Positions 17,144-25,512 of a stretch of 64,000 nucleotides of DNA are shown in pieces (the first letter of the stretch is position 1; every line of letters starts with the position of its first letter). Source of the stretch: Marisediminitalea aggregata (GTDB lineage Bacteria > Pseudomonadota > Gammaproteobacteria > Enterobacterales > Alteromonadaceae); contig NZ_FQWD01000009.1 of assembly GCF_900129565.1 (NCBI RefSeq), positions 36,336 through 100,335 on the forward strand, in the 5' to 3' direction. A model generated the notes under the pieces. The model was not told the origin of the DNA. It made no database searches and saw nothing but the letters and a program-made list of their open reading frames with translations. The position numbers were made by a program, and so were the translations under genes.

Positions 17144-18601
17144 TTAAGGTTTGCTTTTTAATTTATCTTTCAGTATGCGAAGGTCATCAATTATAGTTTT
17201 TTCTAAAAAGTGCATTTTGTGCCCCTCGTTCCATATTTTAACATTTTCACCTGACCATCCACCTTCAATTAATTCGCTCCAGCCGTAGATGTACTCAAAT
17301 GTGTCCGTAAATAAACTCTGAAATTCAAAAGGGTCTATCTTTTCAAATAGCTTATCTTTCCCTGAGCCGTGGACAAAGAAGTTTCTAACTAAAATGGCTT
17401 TACGCACAATATATCTCAAGTCATCCGCGCTCAAAGGTCTCGACTTCTGGTGCAATTCCAGAACGTTTATTCGCTCGAAAACCCTATCTTTTAGGGACTT
17501 CCGAGAAATATTAGATATCGAGTACAGTAAGGATTGTTTGATCTCATCAAAGTCCTCAAAGTCTGACCTGATTCTTGAGTCAAGCTCCTCAAGTAGTTTA
17601 GAGGAGCCTTCAGGTAGCTTTTTCTTTTCTTCACCTATGGGGGAAGGGAATATGTCGAAGAGGTTTGCTACAGCAATAAGCCTACTAGGTGAATAACCTT
17701 CTTGGAAGTATGAGCCATAGAAACTATATCTAACAGTATCTCTTTCCTCTTTATCGAACCAATTTTCTAGGATGCACAAGAATTCTTCACCATTAACATC
17801 GACCAAAGGGTCTGATGTGAAGCTTATTTTCGTATCTTCGCCCCAGTTGTAATTGCTATGGTAAACCAATAATTCCTGGTGTTCATCTTCGCAGTCTTTT
17901 TTTAAACTAATATCTCCAAAGTGAAGTCCAGTTCCACTAACGAATCGCAAAAAAAATGAAAGTTTATAGGCTCTTTCAAAAACTTCTTCTAATAATAAAG
18001 GCTCTTCAAAATCAATATTCACTACTACTTTATTTTTAATACTTACACCGTTGATACTATAGCCTCCGCCAGTGCTTAACCTGTTGCTTGCACTAACTTT
18101 TCCAATCTTTGTATCTTGGCTGAAGATTTCAAAATTCCCATCAAAGTAAGCTATTATGGCTCTTTCATTTGGTTCTAATTCTTCATGATAATCTTGTTTT
18201 TTTAAAGCTGATAGCAATTCATCGTTGGGAAAGTTTATATAATCGAATCCACTGTGCCTAGGGATTATGCGTTCTGCGTTATCTATAGTTAAAGAGATTG
18301 ATTTGAATAAGTCTTCGGAAGGAGATATCTTGCTATCTCCAACTATCATTAAGTGTGAATATATTTTTGCATCAAAAGATGCTGTTTGGCCGTACCTGTG
18401 CTGGCTTGTATTTCCTAAACAATTTATAAGTGAAATATACTTTCCTTCAGACGTTTTTCCATATATGTCTGAGTGACTTTCCACATTGAAAAACTCGGAT
18501 GACCAGCAATTGAATTCTTTTGATCCATCTTCTGTATTGAGTATTCCCGATACATTATCATTGCAGCCAACCTGAAAACTTCCCTTAATAATTTCTCTCA
18601 T
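17144..18601 (-). CDS. ApeA-like HEPN-domain protein, candidate anti-phage effector
   Basis: 485 residues. The N-terminal region (IKGSFQVGCNDNVSGIL..., then GKTSEGKYISLINCLG) fits the beta-rich ApeA N-terminal domain. The C-terminal part holds a HEPN nuclease signature, VRNFFVHG, in which R and H are four residues apart (RX4H), within helices ADDLRYIVRKAILVRNFF. ApeA proteins are single-gene anti-phage systems whose HEPN domain is thought to cut RNA during infection. Placement inside an integrative element and one operon with a small partner gene fit a defence role. Function here is inferred from domain pattern, not tested. Confidence 0.72.
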   Translation of the reverse strand: MREIIKGSFQVGCNDNVSGILNTEDGSKEFNCWSSEFFNVESHSDIYGKTSEGKYISLINCLGNTSQHRYGQTASFDAKIYSHLMIVGDSKISPSEDLFKSISLTIDNAERIIPRHSGFDYINFPNDELLSALKKQDYHEELEPNERAIIAYFDGNFEIFSQDTKIGKVSASNRLSTGGGYSINGVSIKNKVVVNIDFEEPLLLEEVFERAYKLSFFLRFVSGTGLHFGDISLKKDCEDEHQELLVYHSNYNWGEDTKISFTSDPLVDVNGEEFLCILENWFDKEERDTVRYSFYGSYFQEGYSPSRLIAVANLFDIFPSPIGEEKKKLPEGSSKLLEELDSRIRSDFEDFDEIKQSLLYSISNISRKSLKDRVFERINVLELHQKSRPLSADDLRYIVRKAILVRNFFVHGSGKDKLFEKIDPFEFQSLFTDTFEYIYGWSELIEGGWSGENVKIWNEGHKMHFLEKTIIDDLRILKDKLKSKP

Positions 18602-18638
18602 TGATTTTTCCTTTTGAGTGAGCGCTACCAGTCTGTTA

Positions 18639-18650
18639 TATAACGTTATA
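18639..18650. promoter_or_regulatory. 12-bp perfect palindrome upstream of the ApeA-like gene
   Basis: TATAACGTTATA is fully self-complementary and lies 38 bases before the start codon at 18601, where a promoter or operator is expected. No repressor gene is obvious next to it. Confidence 0.4.
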
Positions 18651-18705
18651 GTCCTTTCACTTGCTTATGAATTTCATGTTTACGTAAGAATCGGTTAGGA
18701 ATGTC

Positions 18706-18746
18706 AAAATCAAAATATGATGCAGCATATCTTATTTTTGATTTTT
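18706..18746. repeat. AT-rich inverted repeat at end of the recombinase operon
   Basis: AAAATCAAAATA and TATTTTTGATTTT form an imperfect stem that overlaps the 3' end of the 18732-19187 gene. It could be the operon's terminator on the minus strand. Confidence 0.4.
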
Positions 18747-19187
18747 ACTTGATAGGCTCACGACATTGTTGTGGCGTAGTTCATCTTGCAGCTCATACAC
18801 CCTGAACATAAGGGTACTGATTTGCTTTTCTAGCAACTTCCTTGCAACGTCTGAATCATCACGTTCCTTCCGGTACTGCTCCTTCAGGGCGATTTCTTTT
18901 TTTAGCTTTCCTCTGAGCTTATCCGTATCGCTCAGGTTTTCTGTCGTGCCCGACTTTAATTGCTCTGCGAGCGGATCGTAATTCTCGTTGTATTTTGCAA
19001 TTGCTGGCTCAGCTACCTTCTCAACGAAGTCCTTAAACTTGTTTATGTAGCTATGACTTAAGCCTGCTTCTTTGTTTATCTTGTTCAATGATAACTTGCC
19101 GACCTTCTCCAGGCGTTCTGGTTTGCCATCTAGTAATCGCTGTAAAGCCGCTCGCAATCTGCCTTCGGTTAATTTTCTCGATGCCAT
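18732..19187 (-). CDS. Small accessory protein of the recombinase operon (TnpC/GmtX-like position)
   Basis: 151 residues with a helix-turn-helix-like front (LSLNKINKEAGLSHSYINKF, about residues 28-47) and a long charged coiled-coil stretch (LRGKLKKEIALKEQYRKERD and following, with heptad-like spacing). It begins one base after the stop of the third recombinase and is last in the operon. The position matches TnpC of Tn554-type transposons and the third member of Gamma-Mobile-Trio sets, small proteins that help the recombinases. DNA binding is inferred from the fold pattern. Confidence 0.65.
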   Translation of the reverse strand: MASRKLTEGRLRAALQRLLDGKPERLEKVGKLSLNKINKEAGLSHSYINKFKDFVEKVAEPAIAKYNENYDPLAEQLKSGTTENLSDTDKLRGKLKKEIALKEQYRKERDDSDVARKLLEKQISTLMFRVYELQDELRHNNVVSLSSKNQK

Positions 19188-19188
19188 G

Positions 19189-21156
19189 TTATGCCCCCGC
19201 AGTCTCTATGATGCCTTTTATCTTATCGTCGAAAGGTTCGAAGCTAAGATTGAAGTCCTTTATCATTTGCTCATTGCGCTTAATCTTTTGCTTCTGGCCG
19301 ATGAGTATGCTGTTCATCATGGGGTCGCCAGTATTCATCTCCCTGAATGCCTTGATGATGCGTCTGTTTTGCCTGAGGATGACCTTAGCCTGATTATCCG
19401 TGATGACCTGGTGCTCGCAGGGTTTGATTTCTGTCGTAAATTCACCAATGCCACAAACTCTGCTGCAAGTGGCGTTCGTGCAATAGCCGCCTGTCGGCAG
19501 CTTAACTACGGACAAGGTGCCATTTCTCACCAGGCGATCTATCTCACTACGAGTCATATAGACATGCTCGCCACTTCGAAGCCTTTCAAATTTATCCTTA
19601 GCAATCCGCTCTCCTCCGGCACCGCCAAGCTGCTCTGACTCATTGTAGATTTCGTCGAAAATGTCTACGCCCATGCGAATTCCTTCTTCGTTCAACAGAG
19701 CCAGTAAATCATTGTCCAAAAGCACATCTTCCATTCTCTGCAATTGGGCATTGTTGCTGTAATAGTTAGACATATTGATATTACGGTGTTTGTACTGGAA
19801 CTTGATAGTTGCAGAGGAGCCGAAACCGTAACGCTTAAAGAACACGGCAAAGCTTCGGCGAAAGTCGTGAGGTGTAAGTTTAGGAAGAGTACCTCCCACC
19901 ATGAGTTGTCCATTACGAGATGGGTTAAGGCGGTCAAACTCTTCCACATCCGCTTGTGTGGCAACAATACCTGAGCTTGCTATAAACGTATTGAACGTCC
20001 TATCCGCGTTACTTCCGCAATAACTCGTTTTCACTTTTTCACATTGGGTGGCTAGGAACGCACTGTTAATTTGCCTCACGTAGTGTTTATATTGTTCCTG
20101 ACTTATGCTTCCATCTTTGAGGTTCTTATTGTTTTTTGAAGTGTATATGTCGCGAAGATATTGCGTTGCGTCGGTGGCTAGCTCCAGCGCATCTTTCACC
20201 ACTCTGTGAGTCTGCCACGTTTCTCGAATGGGTAGACCCTCTCGCTTCGTCTCTTCGCCTACAAGGGTGGGGATGGCGCTAGCGCCTTTTTCTTCGTAAC
20301 TATGTTTGTTCATGCTTATAAGCTCCCCCACACGCACACCGCTAAAAGCTAATGCTACCATCGCACACGCATCCAGAATTCTACGCAAATTCGTTCCCTT
20401 CTTTGATGGTTTGTAATTGGGTATTGCGTGTTGCAGTTCACTCACGCGATATGCTGCTCTGCCATTCGCGGAAGTAGGCTTCACATCCGTACGCGCACTC
20501 TCTTCTCGATGAATTTCATCAACGACAGTTTGAATTTCGCTAATCGCATAGCGGTGTGGATGATATGTTTCCACGACATCAATGGCTTGTGCGATTATCT
20601 GTTGGTACATGCGAATGGGAATTGCAATATGTTGTTGGCGCTCTTTAACTACCCAGCTTTTAATCTCTTTACAGTCTGGAATTCTGCTGGATAAGCCTGA
20701 CTCTCTAAGCTTATTTAAAGCTGTCGCAATTAAGTTAGCTTTTCCCTTGCTCCACATCCTTTCTCTAATGCGATTCTTTAGAGAGCGTTTGAATCGATTA
20801 TAGATAACATCATCAGATAGACTTCCCCAATCACTACTTCCAAGAAATTGCCTTACGTCTAACAATCCATCTTTCCATTGACGAACTTGGCTGCGAGAAG
20901 GAACAGTCCTCTTTCGCTCCTTGTATGCGTTCATGATAAGCGCTAACGCCGCTTGAATATCCTGACGGTATTCAGTGTCAATGTACCCGAAAGTGACAGT
21001 TAGGACGCTATTTACTTTGTTCTGCTCTTGCCCAGAGAAATACCAAACAACATCAAATATCCGGCTAAGTGTTGTGCCATCTGGATTCAGAGTTACTGGC
21101 GCATTTCCATCGACCTTTTGTATGGTGCTAAGTGTTATATGATGAGTCGTGTTCAA
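19189..21156 (-). CDS. Tyrosine recombinase, third in trio
   Basis: 655 residues. The catalytic domain has FSGVRVGELISM (first Arg), PHDFRRSFAVFF (His-x-x-Arg), and KHRNINMSNYY (His plus candidate Tyr nucleophile), so the active site looks complete. A Cys-containing segment near the end (YCTNATCSRVCGIGEF, with a later Cys-Glu-His) may form a zinc-binding knot. It overlaps the middle recombinase by four bases and adjoins the small fourth gene. It probably cuts and rejoins element ends together with its two partners. Confidence 0.85.
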   Translation of the reverse strand: MNTTHHITLSTIQKVDGNAPVTLNPDGTTLSRIFDVVWYFSGQEQNKVNSVLTVTFGYIDTEYRQDIQAALALIMNAYKERKRTVPSRSQVRQWKDGLLDVRQFLGSSDWGSLSDDVIYNRFKRSLKNRIRERMWSKGKANLIATALNKLRESGLSSRIPDCKEIKSWVVKERQQHIAIPIRMYQQIIAQAIDVVETYHPHRYAISEIQTVVDEIHREESARTDVKPTSANGRAAYRVSELQHAIPNYKPSKKGTNLRRILDACAMVALAFSGVRVGELISMNKHSYEEKGASAIPTLVGEETKREGLPIRETWQTHRVVKDALELATDATQYLRDIYTSKNNKNLKDGSISQEQYKHYVRQINSAFLATQCEKVKTSYCGSNADRTFNTFIASSGIVATQADVEEFDRLNPSRNGQLMVGGTLPKLTPHDFRRSFAVFFKRYGFGSSATIKFQYKHRNINMSNYYSNNAQLQRMEDVLLDNDLLALLNEEGIRMGVDIFDEIYNESEQLGGAGGERIAKDKFERLRSGEHVYMTRSEIDRLVRNGTLSVVKLPTGGYCTNATCSRVCGIGEFTTEIKPCEHQVITDNQAKVILRQNRRIIKAFREMNTGDPMMNSILIGQKQKIKRNEQMIKDFNLSFEPFDDKIKGIIETAGA

Positions 21157-23003
21157 CTGAACGTCTCCAGTAAGTCATTTAGGCTATACACGGTAGAATA
21201 TAAGGGGTGTGGAGCATCCATTAGTTTCTCCAGAGCCTGTTGGTAGTTGTTCTCATTTTTGACCTTAAACCCGTTAAGGATGCTTTCTACTGTATTGTAC
21301 AGGTCAGTGTATTTGCGTTCGGGCATCGAATTGATGGCAGGCGTTTGCTGCAACTGCTGCAACGTATCTTTGAAGCTGAGCATCAGCCAGATATCTTCCA
21401 CATCAGTAACGAAAGTGTGTTGCTGACAATTAAAGCAGGAAAGGAAATCGGTACAGGCTGATTCGCTTTTGTCCGTTGCAACTCCTGCTCGCCTGAGCGA
21501 CTTTTCAATGATTGAACCTGCGCCCTTACGGCTGTCGTTACAACGCGCACCAGTCGGTGTTCGTGCTTCGTGCGTTCTGTCCTGCCCTTGCCTCAGACGC
21601 TGGTATTCGTAGTTATCAAGGATGTCACCGTATTTGTATTTGGCTTCGCTAACCGCCTCTTTGATTTTTTTCCCTTTCGCGACATCATACTTTGCGTTCA
21701 TTGCAGCACTCAGATTGTTTTCGTGCTCTTTGTCTGTACCATAAATGTATGTCCTAGCGGTGACTTCCGGTGAGTTGTTGTTACTCATGGCTACAAGGTA
21801 TACCGACTCCGTTACGCGAAAGAGGATATCGGATCTTGTTTTTCGAAATTTGGAAGGGGTGATTGTGGTAAGCCCCAGGTGCTTCAACAGTCTATTTATA
21901 GCCTGTTGTGGTTGCTTCGAGCCTTGCGAGTAAGATATTGCACGGCCATCCATCGTAAAACAGGGAAACAAGTAGGCGTTATCATCTCCATTTGCCAGTT
22001 GCTTCGATATGTCGAGCCAGCTTTCTATAAATCGTCTGGCGTGCTTACTGAACCCTATAGTGTTATCTTGTTCCTGATAATTGGCTCGACCTTTATCTGA
22101 ATTAAACAGATACTTACCACCTTGTACTTCTCGAAAAGACACATCGCAAATTCGCATATCTGCCAAGGGGGTTGAATTCATGCCTGTGAACATATAGGTC
22201 AACATCATTGCTAACTCGACGATGGGTTTGTTGGGGAGGGCGTTTCTCATGGCATGTGCAAAAGCTGTTTTTCTCCCTCTGAGCTGCTTTCCGTTTGCGC
22301 CTTGTTTTTTCGCCTCTTGTTCGATAAGGCTTTCGTCATAAAGTGGGTGCTTTGACGGAATGCTCCCTGCTCTAAAATGATTTAACAAACTGAAGTAAGC
22401 ACTGAATAGGGCTTTAACAGTAGGCTTTAATTCAGTTTCTAAATCGAGTGTTTCAGTGTCAGTCTTAACATTCTTAATTGATGGAAGCTTCTCTGCATCG
22501 TGCCGACGATTATTTTGCCGCAACAGCCACGAAATAGCTCCCTTTCTACATTTGAACTGAGAGCGTGTTAGCAATCCTAATCTATATTGTTGTTGGCACC
22601 ATCCCATGTATTTATCAATCAGTTCCCACGCCAGGTGTCCATCTTCGGGTATTGCTACATTTGAATCATCCACCCAAACGAGATAATAGACTAAACCGCT
22701 GAAATACTCGTACGCTGAATTGGTGTTAATGCCCTCAAAGAGCTGATAGCACTCCCTAATGAAATCGTCACGCTTTGCGTCAATCAGCTCTACTCCTTCT
22801 TTGAATTTGGGAATAAACTTCCCAAAGCCTCCGTTGCTCAATTTAGGACAGCCGATATATTTGAGTCGTTTGAAGTACAGAGTGGATGATGGGGTGTTGG
22901 TTACCATGTCCTCAATGCGCAAAGGCTCAACAGAACCAGACTGCCTGACCATTGATTTCGATGGTTGCAGGGCTTTTCTTTTGTTTGTCCGGCTATTGCT
23001 CAC
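21153..23003 (-). CDS. Tyrosine recombinase-family protein, middle of trio (active site degenerate)
   Basis: 616 residues. The C-terminal half aligns by pattern with phage-integrase domains, but the usual TG-x-R-xxE is MFTGMNSTPLADM with no Arg. The His-x-x-Arg box appears as PSKFRKTRSDIL, and the end reads ARTYIYG. A Cys-rich segment (ACTDFLSCFNCQQHTF) follows. Compared with its neighbours it may be catalytically weak or purely structural. It overlaps the first gene by 11 bases and the third by four, so all are translated as one unit. This is common for one member of multi-recombinase elements. Confidence 0.78.
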   Translation of the reverse strand: MSNSRTNKRKALQPSKSMVRQSGSVEPLRIEDMVTNTPSSTLYFKRLKYIGCPKLSNGGFGKFIPKFKEGVELIDAKRDDFIRECYQLFEGINTNSAYEYFSGLVYYLVWVDDSNVAIPEDGHLAWELIDKYMGWCQQQYRLGLLTRSQFKCRKGAISWLLRQNNRRHDAEKLPSIKNVKTDTETLDLETELKPTVKALFSAYFSLLNHFRAGSIPSKHPLYDESLIEQEAKKQGANGKQLRGRKTAFAHAMRNALPNKPIVELAMMLTYMFTGMNSTPLADMRICDVSFREVQGGKYLFNSDKGRANYQEQDNTIGFSKHARRFIESWLDISKQLANGDDNAYLFPCFTMDGRAISYSQGSKQPQQAINRLLKHLGLTTITPSKFRKTRSDILFRVTESVYLVAMSNNNSPEVTARTYIYGTDKEHENNLSAAMNAKYDVAKGKKIKEAVSEAKYKYGDILDNYEYQRLRQGQDRTHEARTPTGARCNDSRKGAGSIIEKSLRRAGVATDKSESACTDFLSCFNCQQHTFVTDVEDIWLMLSFKDTLQQLQQTPAINSMPERKYTDLYNTVESILNGFKVKNENNYQQALEKLMDAPHPLYSTVYSLNDLLETFS

Positions 23004-24546
23004 TTGATTCTCCGAGCTGTAACGCTAATGCTTCTGCCTCTAAGTCATCGAAGACTCCCGCGTAATCCAAAATGTCTTCGTAGATTTCATCGCCTGTCGG
23101 CGTGTCCTGGGCTATTTTGAGATAATTACTGGTTGTCACGACATCCTCATGCCCAAGACATTCCGAAACCTGAGCCAAGGCTTCATCTGAACCTATGTTT
23201 TGCTTCAGTGCGGAACGGAACAGTGATACCGCAAAAGTCGCTCGAAGGTTATGGATGACACCATCAAGCGCTTTGCCTGTTGTCGCTTCAACGGTGCTCC
23301 GAATTTCATTCCATCGCGTGTTGGCTTCGCTTAACTTAGTGAAGAAAGGCTTCCCTGTGGTACTAATGAAAAGGTACTTCTTGCCTTCCTCGATAGCATC
23401 GTCACCCTCAAAGAGACCATCCTTACCTTCAGCTCTTTCGGTCTGACACATATCCTCAAAAGCCTTCAGACGCTTCTTGTACCTGTCAGTCAACGTATAT
23501 TCGTACAGAAGCTGCATGATACGAGTGGGAATGATTGTCCTGCGGGACTTGTTACCACCGCCTTTTGTTTTGGTTAGAGAACCATATTGACCGCCGACAC
23601 CCAAACGCATGTAAGGCTTGCTCCTATCAGGCTTGACGACTTGACCCAGATGCAGGCTGGCAACCTCCTCCTTTCGCAGTCCTGTGTACCTGGAGATGAG
23701 GAAAAACAAGCAGTATTCGATAGGTAGTTTGGCAGTTTTCACCTCCCCACCGATGTTTTTGAGCACAGTCTGAGTTTGGGTAAGGATATGCTCAACCGCT
23801 GCCCACTCATTGTTAGTGAGAGGTATTAAGTCCCTACGAGACGATGGTAGCGCCCCGCCTTCGTTTCTTTTTGACTTGCCAAAGTTTAGTCTCAAATCGG
23901 TAGTGTGGACGTCTCTGGACATGTAAGCCTTCATGCTAGTGCCTGATGCTTGATAGTGAACAGTGACGACCTCGTGCTCAAACGGAGGGTTGTTAAACTG
24001 ATAGCCGTTGCGAATGTGGAAGGAGTAGAACTTAACGACTGCATTCATGTAGGCAGTTGCAGTTGTTCTCGCTATTCGCTTGTTAGGGTCTGTCTCTTCC
24101 AACACAGCCTTCTTAAGTGCTGCGCGGTACAGATACGTAATCTTTTGGCTTTTGCGTACCGGAAACGAATCCCAGGTTGGTCTGGGTAGGTCTACCAACT
24201 CATCGTAAAGGTCTTCGTCATACTCGTTATCCCAAAGCTCCTGAAGACTGATTAAGAACGAGAAGAAGTGAAGCAGTGCCTTACTGTATTGCTCCGACTC
24301 CTGTTTGTTCTCATCAATATGATGCGACATGAGGAAGCGATTAACATGCTCCATTGGCTCATATGAAACGATGTCTCCATTTTCATTTCTGCCAACGAGA
24401 TTTAGTAGTGTGAGCTTTTTGATGTGAACAGGATGTAGCCTGGATTCTTCCATTTGCGGTTGTCCATCATCGTCGATAGAAACCAGTGGAGTTCTATACG
24501 TATATGGTTTGATTTCTGTTGTTTTGACTTCGTAGACAAGAGTCAT
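22993..24546 (-). CDS. Tyrosine recombinase, first in trio
   Basis: About 517 residues from the ATG at 24546 (MTLVYEVKTTEIKPYTYRTP), preceded by GGGA; a TTG four codons upstream is less likely. The integrase catalytic set is complete: RYTGLRKEEVASLHL, VIHNLRATFAVSLF and CLGHEDVVTTSNYLK with the Tyr nucleophile. It is the first gene of the recombinase operon and starts about 100 bases inside the right end of the element. An inverted repeat CGTGT/ACACG lies just upstream and might be its operator. Confidence 0.88.
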   Translation of the reverse strand: MTLVYEVKTTEIKPYTYRTPLVSIDDDGQPQMEESRLHPVHIKKLTLLNLVGRNENGDIVSYEPMEHVNRFLMSHHIDENKQESEQYSKALLHFFSFLISLQELWDNEYDEDLYDELVDLPRPTWDSFPVRKSQKITYLYRAALKKAVLEETDPNKRIARTTATAYMNAVVKFYSFHIRNGYQFNNPPFEHEVVTVHYQASGTSMKAYMSRDVHTTDLRLNFGKSKRNEGGALPSSRRDLIPLTNNEWAAVEHILTQTQTVLKNIGGEVKTAKLPIEYCLFFLISRYTGLRKEEVASLHLGQVVKPDRSKPYMRLGVGGQYGSLTKTKGGGNKSRRTIIPTRIMQLLYEYTLTDRYKKRLKAFEDMCQTERAEGKDGLFEGDDAIEEGKKYLFISTTGKPFFTKLSEANTRWNEIRSTVEATTGKALDGVIHNLRATFAVSLFRSALKQNIGSDEALAQVSECLGHEDVVTTSNYLKIAQDTPTGDEIYEDILDYAGVFDDLEAEALALQLGESSEQ

Positions 24547-24591
24547 GGGACATCCCAAAAGGCCGTGTATTAAACACGACCTTAATGAAAA

Positions 24592-24640
24592 TTCTCAACC
24601 TGTCAAATGTGTATGGATGTATTTTTGAAAAAAATGTGTA
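24592..24640. repeat. Right-end subterminal repeats
   Basis: TTCTCAAC (24592-24599) matches the motif repeated at the left end, and AAATGTGTA occurs twice (about 24605 and 24632). The second copy is part of the terminal inverted repeat. They look like an array of recombinase-binding sites. Confidence 0.5.
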
Positions 24641-24648
24641 GCGGTAAT
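24634..24648 (-). repeat. Right terminal inverted repeat of the element
   Basis: ATGTGTAGCGGTAAT, the inverted partner of 14233-14247 (13 of 15 positions). Beyond it, on the minus strand, lies channel coding sequence ending ...TTCGAGGACTGGACC. Confidence 0.8.
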
Positions 24649-25296
24649 CGGTCCAGTCCTCGAAGGTCATTACCCGGAACAAGGTCAGTAGCGAGATAGT
24701 GATGTCACCCCAAAGCACCGGGTTGATTTGTTCAAACAGGGTGCTGCCTATCGCTGCGTAGATGTAGAAGATGATAAACATCAGCAACATGACATACCCA
24801 AGCTGCGGCAAGGCTTTCATTAGCGATACCAGCAATATGCGTAGTTCAGGGATAATTGAAATCATCCGCAATACCCTGAAAACCCTCACCAGACGCGCAA
24901 TTAATGCTGTGTCACTATTCTCCAGTGGCAATAGACTCACCAGAACAATAATGGTGTCGAACCAGTTCCAGAAGCTTTTGAAAAAATCGAGTTTTCTTCG
25001 TTCGGCTAAAAAACGAATGGTCAGCTCAACCAGAAAAAATGCACTAATAAACCAATCAAGCAGATTGGTGATCTGGTTAACAGTACTGGGCATGTCGTAT
25101 GTCTTAGCACCTACTAACAGGGCCGAAAACAGAATGACGCCGATAACAAATAGCTCAAACGCTTTGTTAGAGCGGATTTTTTCAAAACGATTTTGTAGTT
25201 GTGAGGCTTGCATAGTTGAAGTGTAAATGTTGAGAATTGTTACTATTTAGGATTATACTTAAGTGTAAATCACTTCCATCAGGAGCAGGCTGTATC

Positions 25297-25467
25297 ATGG
25301 ACGAGAGCAATAAGAGTTTGCAAGCTAAATTATCCCGTTTGAATCACCAATTAGATAACTACTCTTCCAGCGTTGATGAAATAAAAGCGTTAAAAGTGGT
25401 TATGGAAGATATTTTAGAAGACTTGGAATCTCTGTCAGATACTTTCGAAGCACAGCACATAAACTAA
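25297..25467 (+). CDS. Small coiled-coil hypothetical protein
   Basis: 56 residues from the ATG at 25297 (MDESNKSLQAKLSRLNHQLD...), with AGGAG upstream. It is acidic and helical with heptad-like leucines, and no family is recognised. It is divergent from the channel gene and followed by a terminator. The longer frame from 25237 lacks a ribosome-binding site. Confidence 0.6.
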   Translation: MDESNKSLQAKLSRLNHQLDNYSSSVDEIKALKVVMEDILEDLESLSDTFEAQHIN

Positions 25468-25490
25468 AAAGCGCCCAACAGGGCGCTTTT
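25466..25490. terminator. Bidirectional terminator between small gene and tolC
   Basis: Stem GCGCCC/GGGCGC with loop AACA, flanked by AAAAA and TTTT, lies between convergent genes. Confidence 0.85.
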
Positions 25491-25512
25491 GAAATTAAGC
25501 TCCGGCGAAGAA

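Larger units (their letters stand above)
14233..24648. mobile_element. Recombinase-trio integrative element inserted in an ion channel gene
   Basis: An element of about 10.4 kb lies between two halves of one channel gene. Its ends are imperfect inverted repeats (13 of 15 bases). The right end carries an operon of four genes: three large tyrosine-recombinase-family proteins whose reading frames overlap, and a small helical protein. The rest is cargo: an ApeA-like HEPN gene, a frameshifted partner, a PEP-CTERM protein and small unknown genes. This layout resembles recombinase-in-trio, Tn554-like and Gamma-Mobile-Trio elements. Which family it belongs to is inference. The channel has no DDE transposase or plasmid genes next to it. 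Confidence 0.88.
24494..25213 (-). pseudogene. Ion channel gene, 5' fragment (disrupted by the mobile element)
   Basis: This is the front of a six-helix voltage-gated cation channel of the bacterial NaChBac/ion-transporter type. It has several hydrophobic helices, an S4-like positively charged helix (ARLVRVFRVLRMISIIPELR) and a pore-region end (LLTLFRVMTFEDWT). After that point the frame runs into element DNA (YRYTFFSKIHPYTF...) and stops after about 50 foreign residues. The last helix and coiled coil are at 13986-14237. It may still give a truncated membrane protein. Confidence 0.92.

Noticed and set aside
14233..24648. The element as a prophage or plasmid integration
   Set aside because: No phage structural, replication or conjugation genes are present; the recombinase operon and inverted ends explain it.
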